Numbered from the stretch's first letter, positions 23,007 to 34,116 are shown. The stretch is DNA of 64,000 bases from Ornithodoros turicata (GCF_037126465.1 NC_088210.1:16455511-16519510); one strand, 5' to 3'. Numbers and translations: made by a program. Notes: generated by a model from the sequence alone, not told the origin.

Positions 23007-23243
23007 AATGAACTTCGCCACTTAGCACGCTCCTAGCCAACCATCACCCCGAGTGACATCGTTCTTTCCTCTGATTTGCTAAAAACGGGCAACGTACGCC
23101 ACTTTGTGATATTACGCAGTTCACAACTGCCACAAAAATGGCGTACCCCCCCCCCCCCCCGTTTTCATCAAATCAAGGGAGATGAACGGTATCATTCGGG
23201 ATGATGGTTGGCTGGGAGCGTGCTATGCGGTGAAGCTCTGTTC
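23007..23243. mobile_element. palindromic MITE, type A
   Basis: CAAATGAACTTCGCCACTTA to GTGCTATGCGGTGAAGCTCT, with a C-homopolymer inside the right arm at 23146-23160. Directly precedes a SINE. Confidence 0.7.
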
Positions 23244-23249
23244 TTATAG

Positions 23250-23475
23250 CACGTCGAGACTGGGAGGTACCCGGTTTCGAATCCCGGTGCCGGCTGTGCT
23301 GTCTGGGGTTTTTCCTGGGTTTTCCTCAGACGCTTTCAGACATATGTCGGCACAGTTCCGTTAGAAGTCGGCCCAGGGCGCACATTCCCCCAGGGCGTCA
23401 GTCGTGACGTTGCCCACCACTGTGAGGCCGACGACGGCGAACCCTATCACCATCACCACCACCACCATCTGTTCT
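23250..23475 (+). mobile_element. tRNA-derived SINE (Ruka-like)
   Basis: GGTTTCGAATCCCGGTGCCG is a box B-type promoter element; it is followed by GGCTGTGCTGTCTGGGG, GGGTTTTCCTCAGACG, TGTCGGCACAGTTCC, AAGTCGGCCCAGGG and a CAC/CAT repeat tail. The same body recurs at 22838 (reverse), 27310 (reverse), 53723, 55560 (reverse) and 62497. Confidence 0.65.
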
Positions 23476-23994
23476 TATAGAGTGTGATTGCCGCGTAGGA
23501 AACCGCTCGAAAAATGGGCTACCGTACGTTGCTTATCCTTTTTTGCACGAAAGCGGTCACTTTTGGCGGCAAGGGCCAAAAGCGCGGGAGGGCGGGCACA
23601 GTTGCTTGGTGACTGCACGTGGACTCGTCGACTCGCGATGGAGATAGTTGCCCACGCGCTGAATGAGCTCAACAGCGGGAGGCATCGGTTTCCGGCGTTC
23701 TGTTCAAAATTCAAAGTCTCTTTCTCGGCTGGTTCGCAGGACAACTCTATTGGGACGAGCCGAAGGACACGGGACCCTTCCGTCCGTATTGGTCAGTACA
23801 CATCTGCTCGTGGAGCACCGTTGTCGTTTATGTTCCGGGAGACCGGGATGATTGAAGGACACGGCCTTGCGTATAGGAGTGTTTTGTCTGTCGCGCATCA
23901 CATTTTGTCCGCTCGCTTCGAGGTCTATGTCCTTCTTTTGCAGACGTCACATTCATTATTGCAACTTGAACGTGTAAACACCGCCGTAATCTCG

Positions 23995-24250
23995 CTGCGC
24001 CTTCGCGGATCCCTAGTGCCTATAGCGCGCCCTTCCAGGGGATCTCTCTCTTCCCCGTATTATCGCTCCCCACTAAGGGATCCCGAGAGCCTAGCGTACG
24101 CTTCAAGGGACCCTCTCTTTTCCCCGTATTATCGCTCCCCACTGAGGGATCCCTAGTGCCTAGCGTGCCCTCCAAGGGGATCTTTCTTCCCCGTATTATC
24201 GCTCCCCACTGAGGGGTCCCGACAGATAGCGTACGCATCAAGCGGCCTTC
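23995..24250. repeat. 68-bp minisatellite, about 3.5 units
   Basis: TTCCCCGTATTATCGCTCCC recurs at 24051, 24120 and 24187 (spacing 69 and 67), each time followed by CACTRAGGGRTCCC and a diverged GCCTAGCG segment. The open frame through it is a by-product of the repeat. Confidence 0.8.
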
Positions 24251-25201
24251 TCTTTCATACTCGTAGCGTACTCAATCGCAGCTCCCTCCACTCAAGGCAA
24301 GGGCCCACTGGACCACCTTCAAGTGGTCCTTCAGTGCAGTGCAGTGGTGGATCCGGGGAGGAATGGGGGAGGTTGGGCGATCGGCCCCCAAAATGCTCTG
24401 TTATTCATTAGTTCCCCCTCTCCAGTTACGCACTTCGACAAAGAACCCCGCCCCGCTCCCCTAAAAGACGGAGTCTGGATCCGCCCCAGCTTCAGTGCCT
24501 CTAGTGGGCTCCAAATAGAGACTGTGGCGACATTGTTCTTGAGTTTGTGGGAATAAGAGCAGACACTTAAATTGTACAACGGAGTCAGCTGCGTGAAGCA
24601 GTAAGAGGGGCATGACGAAATGCAAGCCTGAGCTTCAGCAAACTTCTCAAGAAGGACGACACATACAGCAGCTCAAAGTACGTTGAGCTTTCTCGTCCTT
24701 CTTGGGAGTGTTGCACAAGCTCAGGCTTATATTTCTTCATTGACCTTCTCCACCAGCTGGCTCGTGTTTATGCTGTCTTATCAATAAGAGAGGGCACCTT
24801 GAAGCGCACTTCGCTCTTGGGGACCAAGGCAGAGCAAGAGACGGCGGTTTATCGTTTGCAAAGAACGAATGAAGGCCGGGCTCCTTTTCCAGAATATGGT
24901 TAGGCAAACGGACAGCTGGAGGTGCTGTTTTCTTTGTGTCCGCTATACTCCCGATGACAGCACCAAGAAAGGCTGCTTTAGAGGCTAGCGAATCTGTCAC
25001 AGAAATGTTGTGATTTTTTTTATTTTTTTTTCTGGTCATCTTTCTAAAACACACGCAACCAACCTGCCCGCTGTAAGTGTAGACAACGTCCGCAGCCCAC
25101 GTATGTTCCCGCTTCACGACGTGACTTACAAGACCTGCCTGTCGTGGGACCCGTTGCTTGCTGTAACTCTGCGCGTTTTCGTCCACGATGCAGAGAACGT
25201 T

Positions 25202-28200
25202 ATGGAGGAAGTGAGCGACCGCAAGAAGGACGCCGAGCTACACCGGGTGGGCGAGCAGGCGGTGGGCGACTGTCTACGCTCTGCGGTCATAAGCAGCTCC
25301 AGAAACAAGTCCACGTCACTTGTCCTAAACACGGCACGAAGGTTTTACAGGAAGTCCAACCCTTACGTCGCCTGCGCTGCGGAGGGACAGGACAACATAC
25401 TGACAAAGAACCGCATAGTCTCCAAGTCTTCGTTGGAAAGACGGCATAAAGGAGACAGGTACACACACACTTGGTTTCTTTGCCTTCCGTGGGCTTACTC
25501 TTGCGTGTGAACTCCTGGTGCAGGCCTATTTGTCGTTTTTTTTCTTTTTCTTTTTTGCTACGACGCTATACGGTGTGCAAGTAGCTCAGCTGACTGCGCA
25601 GCTCTCCAGTTTCCCTCTATCCCCTATTGTCCGTGGAGCGACCTCATTGGTCCTTTTTCCAAAATAAGGGGGCAACATTTCAAGGTGAAGCGTACATGAT
25701 CTCTTTTTGTGTACCCTTGCAGGTTCTACGAATACCCTTTATTGCTGCTTCTTGAATGGGCAGACCACTTTTGTCACGTGGTTTCACCACACTTTACCCT
25801 CTCCCGTGGCCTTTACTCTCTCCCCTGCGCAGAGACAAACTGTCGTGGCGTATTGTACAAGAATTACTATCGTAGTCGACAGGCAGGGTGGCAGAGAGGT
25901 ATTTGTACACCTTCCATAAACCCTCAAAGTGTCCAGAAAGGCCGCATGCATTTCATTTTCGACAAATCAGGAGAGAGATGAACGATGCCATTCGGAATGA
26001 TGGCTGGCTAGGAGCATGTCACGTGATGAACACGATGCATACACGTGATTGGCAAAATACGATTGGAACGGCCTAAAAGTCATGACGTTTTCTCCTCTCT
26101 CATAAAAAACGGCATGTTCTCCGATGGACCTTTTTCACATTCGCGTCGTATCCTAGCACAACAAACCGACGCGGGTGGGTCCACTTCTGTCGTCCCCATC
26201 CAGCGCCATCTATTGAACCCTGAGATAACTTTGTCCGGCGCACCCAAGGTCATCGGCGCCACAGCGCATGGGCATAAGCAGTTGTGAAAAAGGTTCATAG
26301 GGCATCGCTGAGGGCATTGGTTTCTTCCCAACACTAAAAAAAAAAGGTACTTCATCGCACAACACAACAACCATTGCTTCTGATTTGAGGAGAGAGGCGG
26401 GCGTACGCCTTTTCTGTGGCAGTTAATATGTATCCAAATTGTCACAAAAGGTCATACGCCCACATTTTCTGAGGGCGTTATGTGCATCTGCTTTGAGAGT
26501 GAGCGGATGTACTGCTTGCGACACACTTGTCTGAAGTCGTCATTCAAAGGGGCATCAACCCGCCTTGGATGTTCCTGGAGGAGCTGTACCATTGTTGTGT
26601 TGTAGGGTGGGCAGTGTGCTGTTAGCCGGAAGAAGCAATCTTAGGACACCAGGAGATTTCAGACAGGATAAATCGCGAGTGTGTCGCAAGAAGTACATTC
26701 GTCTTAGCACACTGTCTCATTGGACAACGACCGTCACTCACCCCAGACTCTCACGGTGAGTGGTTGGTTGCCTCAAACATTCTGGAGAACGCTTCAGAGT
26801 TGTCCTCGGAACGCCATCCGTTGACACGCAGCAGGACTAAGTGTCTCGCACCCTCGCAGCCTGGAAGACCCGATTCCCGAACCTGATTCTACTCGACACG
26901 GGGCCCCAGAAGGTACCTCAGGTTCGGCAGAGTCCCTGTCATCGTCGGAGTTTTCGGCAGTACCGCAACGATGCTCGCACAGGGATTACGTGCTCCAGGT
27001 TCAGGCCATCTTCGAGACGTACTGGAAAGGGAACTTGAAGAACATATTCGAGGTAATATTCTGGCACTAAACTCGCTTGTGGTTATATATGAGACGCTTC
27101 TGAAATCGGGGGTCGGATTAAAATAAGGATGGTATCACTTGACGCGATTCGTTTCGGTCTGTTTTCTTTCTCCTTTCGGAGCAGGTGGGAAGATCTGTTT
27201 TTTTTTTTTTCGTGCTAGCGCCGCGAAGCAACTGTGGCTATGAGCGGCGTACAGATGAGGGCAGATGGAGAGAGGACAGCAGGAAGGTGTGGAGGACAGG
27301 GTGTTTAGTATGCGTCCTTGGCCGGCTTCAGGGCGAACTGTGTCGACATATTCGTCTGGAAAGTCTTCGGAAAATCCAGGGAAAACCTCAGACAGCTGGT
27401 GGTAGGATTCGAACCCATCACCTCCCAGTCAGCACGACACCAACGAACGAGACAGGTGGGAAGTGAAACCGGGGAAGTATCACGTGACGGCGAACGTTTC
27501 CGTTTCTCTCTCTCTCTCTAGCTAATTCCTAATTCCCCTTTCGGAACAGGTGCTGAATGAAATCGGGGTGATGTCACGTGACGCTATTCGTTTCGATCTC
27601 TCTCTCTCTCTCTCTCCAGTTCTCCTTTCGGAGCAGGTGGCGAATGGAATGAGGGTGGTATCACGTGATGTGCTCGCGTCATCCCCTCTCCACTTCTACT
27701 TTCGAGACAGACAGTAAATGAAATCAGGATTGTATCACGTGACGCGCTCGTTTCGCTCCCTGTCCACTTGTTCTCTGGAAGCAGGTGGTAAACGAAAAGT
27801 CCCTCAAATAAATGTCCATTGCGCTGCACATACAAATCCACCCGGCGTTGTGCGTGTATGCCACCTATATCTATGAATATTTTTTTTTGTTAGCAAACTA
27901 TACGTTTTGCACGTGATGTATTTGTCTCTCGTGTTTAAGCTAGGAGACGCTACAAGGCAAAACAAAGTAATATACCCGCCAAGAGCACTGCTGGAACATC
28001 CCAAAATTAGAACAGAATATATGGAGGACAAGTGCTAGCATACAACATTCCTTATATAGACCTCTCCCTGTTTGTAAACAAATGACGTCATAGTGTTCGA
28101 CAGCGCCACCAATTTGGTAGAGTTGAACTACGCTGGAAGCTAGGGGCGAAGTAGGTCGCGCCTGAGAGCCACGGTCTTGAGGGGATTACGATGGTCCCTG

Positions 28201-30945
28201 AAAGGGACGCGACCTTCGGTCCTACTTCTTCTTCTTTTGTTTTCAATAGGCTGCAGAGAACAAGTGCCCATTCGTGGAACCCAGCCCTCCCCTTCCGATT
28301 TGTTTCGGTTTCAGTCTGTCTGCCAACGTCATGATGACGTTTCTCGGGTAGAGGTCCATTTTGAACTCTTATCTCCATACCGGTTCGGAGCTATCTACAG
28401 TATTTACAACTCAAACAGTACTTTGCTGCAATATAATAAAAAATTATTGAATTCATATTAGTCGTTATATATCTGCTTCTGTCTTTGTATCAGGGCACCA
28501 GGGGCCACTGGTGCGATCAAGGTGCGAAACTTTTTCGCAAAACTTTTTCTTGTGCCTCCTTTTTCTTCAGAAAAAATAAAAATTAAAAGCGTGACGCACT
28601 CGCTTCTGTCCCCCTCTCCACTTCTCCTTTAGTCGCTCAGCAGCGGACTCGAAACGGTGACATGCACAATGGCTTCGGTTTTCGTGCCCCAATTTCGTAT
28701 AAACTGCGGAAGAATTGGATTCATTTCTGCATATTTGTTGCGGATGACCAAAAGACCTCTACAAATGTGCCGATAAACAACTTATATGTAAAAATAAAAA
28801 ATAAAAAAAGAGTCTCGCGACATACACTGAACCTCTACCCTGTATAGAAACAATCAACGCTGAGGTCTTGGTGCAGGTCCTCCGCGAACTCTCCGAACGT
28901 GCGTCGGGCGAACTGAGTTGGAAGAAGCAGAGCAAACTGCAAGAATTCACCAAAGGAGTGACCCGCCTGTGGCATCGCGTCGGCGAACAGGTCTCTTCCT
29001 CCACCAACGACATCCTCTGCGGACTCGAGTCCAACAAGAGCAACGAGGAGCCCAACAGCGACTTCTTCGCCCACGAACTGCTCCCGCTGTTGCTACGAAT
29101 ACGCGAGGTGTGGTGGGTCACGCAACGCCACATCGCCGGGAACTTCTTGTCGTTGTACCAGAAGTACGACGACGTACCGGAGCAGTGGCTCATGGCCATG
29201 AGGGAAGTGGACGTGCACTTGCTGCGCACGGCGATCGTACACCGAGAGATCATGGAGTGCGAGCTGCAGAAGGTGGCCCGTGCCATTGAACAGGACAACG
29301 AAGTATCGGGAGAGGCCGTGTGCTATCTGCAGGACATCTTCATCAAGGAAGGCATAGGCTATTGGCTGGCCGAACATCTCGATCTTATCTGGAGTGAGTT
29401 TGGGAACCAGGTACAGAAGGGAGTCGTCAACTTGTACAAAGCGGTATGGATTTTTGTTCCTTCCGCGATTCCGGTGTCGAGAATAATTGATGTGGATTTT
29501 TATGTCATGCCGCGTGTTGCCGGATGCCCTGCAAAGCAGGAAACCGGCGCTGTTCCCTTAGACGCTCGTTTGCTGCATTTTTCTTTCTTTCTAGTCAGTT
29601 GCTAAAGTGGGGTGCCTATACAGTACGTATGGTACAAATGCTGTATTCACTCGCGAATTGGCGCACCCCTAAATATTCGTACTTCACGATAGCCGCGGCG
29701 CTAGCCACCGCAGCGTGAGCGGTTCCCGGAACCACGATGCATGTCTTTTTATATCTCGTGTGCATGTACCAGTGTGTATGAAAATGTATACCCCTGTCCA
29801 CGCCTGCTTTGGCTACCAAGAGGTAGCTGGCAGTATGCTGTCTTTGAGGAGTAGGAGGATCATTGGCAGCCGACGACCACCGACAACCAACGCGGCGAAA
29901 CCCATGCACGACTAAGAAACGGAACCTGTTTACTCGTCGACGTGACGTAACAACAGAGTCAGCCAATCGGGATCGTGTTTTCAACGGCCGAAGCCAATCA
30001 CGAATGTGGTTTCAGCGGTAGTAGCCATGGAGACGAAACGCCGTCATCTGCGACTACTGATGTGAACGTCCCCGCGTACTAAATGTGAAAACTTTAAAAT
30101 GCGCAAAACGTTCCCATTGCTGATTTTCTGGAAAGCGTGTTGCGCTCTTTGTCTACAGATTCGAGTCTACAGGTTCTAAGTTAGGTGAAATCATTTGCGT
30201 GTTCTTGAATTTGCAGAACGGCGAAACGCAGTAGCAGACGAATTCTGGCTTTATATGTCCACGTAGCGAAGGAGGGTGAGGAGGCAATAAGCAGGCCTTC
30301 TGTATCCAGGTGGCGCTGGCAGTGTACGTGAAGACATGAGGATGAGCGCTCGCGCTTACGTGGCGGCGGAAAGCAAATACTTTATTCGTATCTTCTGCCG
30401 GAGTATTCTGGGGAATACCGCTCACGTGAATAAGAGTCTGTCACTGTCACTTTTATTCTACATCTTCCCAATCTTCCCAGTTTGACTCATCATATATCCG
30501 TGCCTGGGCTGCCAAATCCCGACTGGACCAGAACGAAGTGCTGCACACCATCCACAGCTACTGGATGTCCTTCATCCAGGGGGTCCAGGAGTGCAGGCGA
30601 GACGTCGTCGACGAAGAAACTAGCAAAAACAACAAGGACGAGCTGACCTACGACCTGGACAACAACAGCATTCCGCACCGCATCTACATCTACACGCGCA
30701 TCCTGCGACGTTACGAAGACTTGGTCAACCACGACTGGCAGGTCACTTACCGCAACACCATCGCGCTCCTGGACCAAGCCCTAGCGCTGGAGAAAGAACA
30801 GGAGGTCGTTTTCCCCGTAATCCACACCAAGGCTACGGTGATAATCACGAAGATCTGGGAAGAAGTTATGGTGGAGATCCGTCAAACCTTCAGAGAGTGC
30901 AGGGAGAAGTTCGAAGAAGCAATACTCACAGACCGAGTGGGGTGA
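25202..30945 (+). CDS. gene B: paralogue of gene A, novel helical protein
   Basis: Exons 25202-25458, 26860-27052, 28877-29443 and 30481-30945, with phases agreeing, give about 493 residues. The start ATG 25202 lies just after an acceptor-like GATGCAG; an earlier in-frame start cannot be excluded. Exon 1 is charged; exon 2 is Ser/Pro-rich at first (residues 86-125). Exon 3 holds REVWW at 226-230, W254, EVDVHLLRTAI at 260-270 and IFIKE at 304-308. Exon 4 has VNHDWQVTYRNTI at 421-433. Gene A has the same landmarks with the same spacing, and the intron before residue 340 (followed by Phe) sits where gene A has one. Gene A has an extra intron further on that gene B lacks. Polyadenylation signal AATAAA at 30992-30997. 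No signal peptide, membrane span or known domain seen. Function unknown. Confidence 0.7.
25585..25830 (+). mobile_element. partial copy of the 10130-10560 foldback
   Basis: GCGCAGCTCTCCAGTTTCCC, CCGTGGAGCGACCTCATTGG and GCAGACCACTTTTGTCACGT correspond in order to blocks of the 10130-10560 element. The right arm is missing. In gene B intron 1. Confidence 0.6.
25945..26036. mobile_element. palindromic MITE right arm
   Basis: TTTTCGACAAATCAGGAGAG, ATTCGGAATGATGGCTGGCT and AGGAGCATGTCACGTGATGA: an eroded type A right arm in gene B intron 1. Confidence 0.6.
26123..26300. mobile_element. short TIR element, GGACCTTTTTCACA ends
   Basis: ATGGACCTTTTTCACATTCG near 26125 and the inverted TTGTGAAAAAGGTTCATAGG near 26283-26302 bracket about 180 bp without a coding frame. 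In gene B intron 1. Confidence 0.5.
26335..26470. mobile_element. palindromic MITE, type B, eroded
   Basis: ACTTCATCGCACAACACAAC, CTTCTGATTTGAGGAGAGAG, GGGCGTACGCC and the returning CATACGCCCACATTTTC. Located in gene B intron 1. Confidence 0.55.
27095..27790 (+). repeat. tandem intron modules each ending in a 3' splice-like site
   Basis: Units of about 85-95 bp repeat: GGTRGTATCACGTGACGCG, a TTTCGNTCTCTCTC pyrimidine run, then TTCTCCTTTCGGAGCAG and GTGG. Copies end near 27185, 27550, 27637, 27715 (diverged) and 27785; a further eroded one is near 28575-28640. A SINE interrupts the array at 27310-27460. The array occupies intron 2 of gene B. Confidence 0.65.
27310..27462 (-). mobile_element. 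tRNA-derived SINE (Ruka-like), reverse
   Basis: TGTCGACATATTCGTCTGGA, AAATCCAGGGAAAACCTCAG and GGTAGGATTCGAACCCATCA are the reverse of the SINE body and its box B. Confidence 0.65.
28062..28375. mobile_element. MITE with TAGACCTCTCCC ends, copy 1
   Basis: Begins ATAGACCTCTCCCTGTTTGT and ends CTCGGGTAGAGGTCC. It contains AACAAATGACGTCATAGTGT and the inverted-like CCAACGTCATGATGACGTTT. A shorter copy is at 31172-31380. In gene B intron 2. Confidence 0.7.
30120..30430 (+). repeat. dispersed repeat in gene B last intron
   Basis: Its left half matches 11525-11685 and its right half matches 12885-13030 near gene A. It ends about 50 bp before the last exon of gene B. Confidence 0.7.
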
Positions 30946-31171
30946 CAAATCACTCGCAGTGGGCACAGCCTGTATTTTAAATGTAGCCTAAAATAAAGCT
31001 CATTACGACAGTATTTTAATGACATCCAATCTGTGGCCTGAGTGGAATCAATTCTTCTCGCAGTCAAAATGTGAGTAGCCCTTATCCCGCGGAACCCTTG
31101 TCACCTCAACTACGGTCCGGGATGCACCCGCGTGTCCACAAGCCACAACTAAATGCAGAGTCTATCCATGA

Positions 31172-31380
31172 TAGTCTATTACACCTCTCCCCGTTTGTAA
31201 ACAAATGACGTCATAGTGTTCGAGTTGAACTACGCGGGAAGCTGAAAGGGACGCTGGCTTCGGTCCTACTTACCCACAAGAACAAGTGCCCATTCGTGGA
31301 ACCCAGCCCTCCCCTTCAGATTTGTTTCGGTTTCGGTCTGTCTACCAACGTCATGATGACGTTTCTCGGGTAGAGGTCTA
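31172..31380. mobile_element. MITE with TAGACCTCTCCC ends, copy 2
   Basis: ACACCTCTCCCCGTTTGTAA to TTCTCGGGTAGAGGTCTA. Compared with copy 1 at 28062 it lacks about 100 bp of the interior. Confidence 0.7.
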
Positions 31381-32345
31381 TTCCTGAAAATAAGCTTTGC
31401 TTCAGAAAAGTATGAAACTACTTCGAATACACATTCCCACAAACTTCTGCAACAGATTGAGGCCGTTTGCATTCATGTCACGCATTAACTATAAGCTAAT
31501 TTCGTTAATTGAACCGAACAACTAAAGCTCACTATTTACGTTTGCGGAACTGTTGGGTTCGTTGAAATACCCCCCCCCCCCTCGTCCTGCAAAAAGAAAA
31601 ACTGTCCGGTCTTATCAACGTGTCCGTCGTCAGTCGCCAGGTTGCGCGACGAGGCCCCCGATCGCAGAGCCGTTTTTGAGGAGAGTCTGGCCATCCTTTG
31701 ATCTTTTGCCGTCCAGAGATGGGGAACTGCCGTGACGTCACAGCCGTCATTGCTCCACCTACTTGATTAGGATGAAAAGCGAGCCGCGGCGGCGCGGGAA
31801 GATTTCAAGGCTCCTAGAGAGCGGAATGGGAGATTTCTTGACGGTAGCTCTAATCCAAAATGGTATCACTGGCCTTGGCGTCGCCCATCGTGTAACGTCA
31901 AATGGCGCGCGTTGGGACAGGTTCCTCCCGATGGCCAAACTCTCCTAGTAAACCGCTCTGCCCTCGATCGGAATAAAACTGCGTCGCTCTTTCCACTTCG
32001 CCGCGATAAAGGCGGAGCCAAGAGTTTCGCAAACTAAAATTTCACCGAACATCATTTGCCCAGCGACGGCTTTGCGGCTGTCCAAATTTTGCAGAAAATC
32101 TTGCGACAAAACCCGTGATTTTGACTGGAATAGTGTGCTATGGCGATAGGCTTCCGGATTCATGCAGAAAAACGCTACATTTGCTTAGTTAATATGCGAG
32201 TTCAATTAGCTTAATTAGTGCGTGACACTCGATTTTGCACGGCCTCACGAATGCAAACGGCCTCAATCGAATGCAAAAGTCTGTATGAGAATATTCTAAG
32301 TAGTTTCATAATTTTCTGAAATAAAACAAATTTTTAAGCACTAAA
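31381..32345. mobile_element. foldback element related to 50734-51202, with a 600-bp core
   Basis: Left arm GAAACTACTTCGAATACACA, GATTGAGGCCGTTTGCATTC and AGCTAATTTCGTTAATTG; right arm TTCAATTAGCTTAATTAGTG, GCAAACGGCCTCAATCG and TAAGTAGTTTCATAATTTTC. The same arms make up the smaller element in SSU72 intron 3. The core between 31510 and 32100 shows no transposase frame. Confidence 0.6.
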
Positions 32346-32469
32346 ATCGTCTCGTGGACGTTAACGCCGAATCACTCGGACGCAAATATTCGTTTTCCAA
32401 TTATCTATGCCATCTGAGGATGAGAAATTGTGTCAACTGGGCCATTCCGAATAGCCCACATGTGCCAAA

Positions 32470-32995
32470 TCATGGAAGCCCACTGGGAACTTTTCCTGCA
32501 AGGTCTATGGCCAATCTCGCGCCGATTACATCTGTCGAGAAACCTCCACTCAAGGGCATCGTAATTAAGTTGTTCTCAAGTGGCGAAGATGCAGGCCTGC
32601 ATGTGGTCAATACCATTTGTTTCTGTTCTGGAGCTTCAGAACGCTTTTGTGAGCCCTGGACCTCATAACGCGCAAGAACGCTAACAGCTAGGGATTTGGT
32701 GCCCCTGACCTGATCCAAGGTTGGTAGGCCTATAGTGGAGCTACGGCTTACGGATTTGGAACCGTGGTTATAAACACAACTCCACAATTCAAACAGTGCT
32801 TAATCTTTGCAAAACTATGACCATTGTCGCACTTATCTTCACGTAGAGTCGGTTCTTAATTATGCAAAACACAGGTGAACTAAAACGTACCTTCGCCAAC
32901 ATCAAATCGACTAGCTGGTGCACATGCTTTTCACAAGCTGTGCACAAAGGCGTTCCATTTGGAGAAGTGGCGAATGCCCAAAACGTAAAATCCAT
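32470..32995 (-). CDS. candidate two-exon gene, unidentified
   Basis: Minus-strand exon 32995-32891 reads MDFTFWAFATSPNGTPLCTA then CEKHVHQLVDLMLAK and meets a strong donor (AAG then GTACGT). A phase 0 exon 32709-32470 after an acceptor (GGATCAG) continues for 79 codons to a TGA, including SLAVSVLARYEVQG, LTTCRPASSPLENN and SGGFSTDVIGARLA. The predicted product is about 114 residues with a Cys pair near the start. A CpG-rich patch at 33150-33300 would fit as its promoter. The plus strand of the second exon is also open, and I recognise no homologue, so this may be a chance model or a transposon fragment. Confidence 0.35.
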
Positions 32996-34116
32996 TTCAA
33001 AATATCCATTTTGGCTGTACTCTAAAAACAACTCGCTCGACAATTAATCAAACGTGCACTCTGTGCACTATCATGCATTATCGTAAGATAACCTACACCC
33101 TCACTCGAAGTTGAGGTCGGCATTTCAGTATTATTGATACTCGAAGTCGAAAGCACGCGCATGGTAAGATAAGAACGCGTCCGAAGCAGAAGCAGAAGCG
33201 TTCCGACTCGGACGCGCGCAAATAAGCTCCGCCTTCCCGCACGCGCGTTCTGCTCTTCTACGCTTGCGTAGAATACGGGAATGGCGAATGGCGTCGTGGA
33301 AGCGGCACCGCAGTACGAAATATCGGGCGCAGGAGTACATTTGCCTTACTTTCAGCGTTCGAGAGACGACGATTTCCAAAACCCACGCAGATTTGAAGCG
33401 AGAATAGCACGAATAATCAAGCAAGTCTTCCGAGGAACGGTCCGAATTACTGGACGCGGAAATACATTAGTTCTGTGGGATGTTCAACGGTGCAGACAGT
33501 TTTGTCAAAAAAAATTGCTACTAGTCGTGGTAGCCCTTGTATCGTTTTGCGATCCGTGCTCGCAAGAAATAGGAAACTCGGCTGCGGACTCTTCGCTGAA
33601 GAGGGCATCGTGCGATCGTTGTTCCCACACAAAAGGTCGCACGGCTTGTTGGATTGTTGTACACGCTCCATTTTTTTTGAAGGCGTTAGCCCCTGCTGGT
33701 CCTATTGGACTGCGAGCAGCTACATTTCAGCAAAATCAAAATTTATCAGTCAGTTGAGGAGCACATCACGACCAACTGCGAAAGCCAGAGCAAAACACCA
33801 CGCAACACTTGTAAATCAGGTTTACAAGCATGGACGTTTTATACAAAGTTCAAGCGTTTACTCGATATTTAGACACCCCCTTCATTTACAATAAAAGAAA
33901 TAGCGAAAAGGGCAACCCATTCAGTCTTATTATTCAGTCGCAACAGTTCCGGATGGTTTGCCCCCTTTCCAGTTCAGCAGCTACATGTCACACTGCCTTA
34001 CAAGAGACGAGAAACTGAGCACGTGGCAAGAAGCCGTCCTCCAATCACGACACGATCTTGAACTCCACTGTACATGCCAGAATCAACCTCCCACCATAGT
34101 TTTTTTTTTGTCACAT

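Larger units (their letters stand above)
21428..25201. other. spacer between genes A and B, repeats only
   Basis: Holds the gene A polyadenylation signal (21500-21505), several palindromic MITEs, two tRNA-like SINEs, a 68-bp minisatellite and a hairpin at 24625-24730 (GCCTGAGCTTCAGC with GCTCAGGC-type arms). An open frame starting at 23488 runs into the minisatellite and is not convincing as a gene; the stretch 23640-23790 could hold an untranslated or first exon of gene B. Confidence 0.5.

Noticed and set aside
13441..23243. CRISPR-like or satellite array from regularly recurring GAACTTCACC units
   Set aside because: Units are individually palindromic, dispersed and separated by unrelated DNA of variable length; they are transposable elements in a eukaryotic genome.
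23488..24156. A 222-codon plus-strand open frame
   Set aside because: Its second half is the 68-bp minisatellite and its first half lacks coding-like composition; only a leader exon for gene B could hide here.
25144..25449. Alternative frame over gene B exon 1
   Set aside because: Arg/Gly-rich, typical of an out-of-phase read of a GC-rich exon; the chosen frame splices in phase to the next exon.
33281..33757. A 158-codon plus-strand open frame
   Set aside because: Overlapping frames are open on both strands, the residues look random, and there are no matching splice sites.
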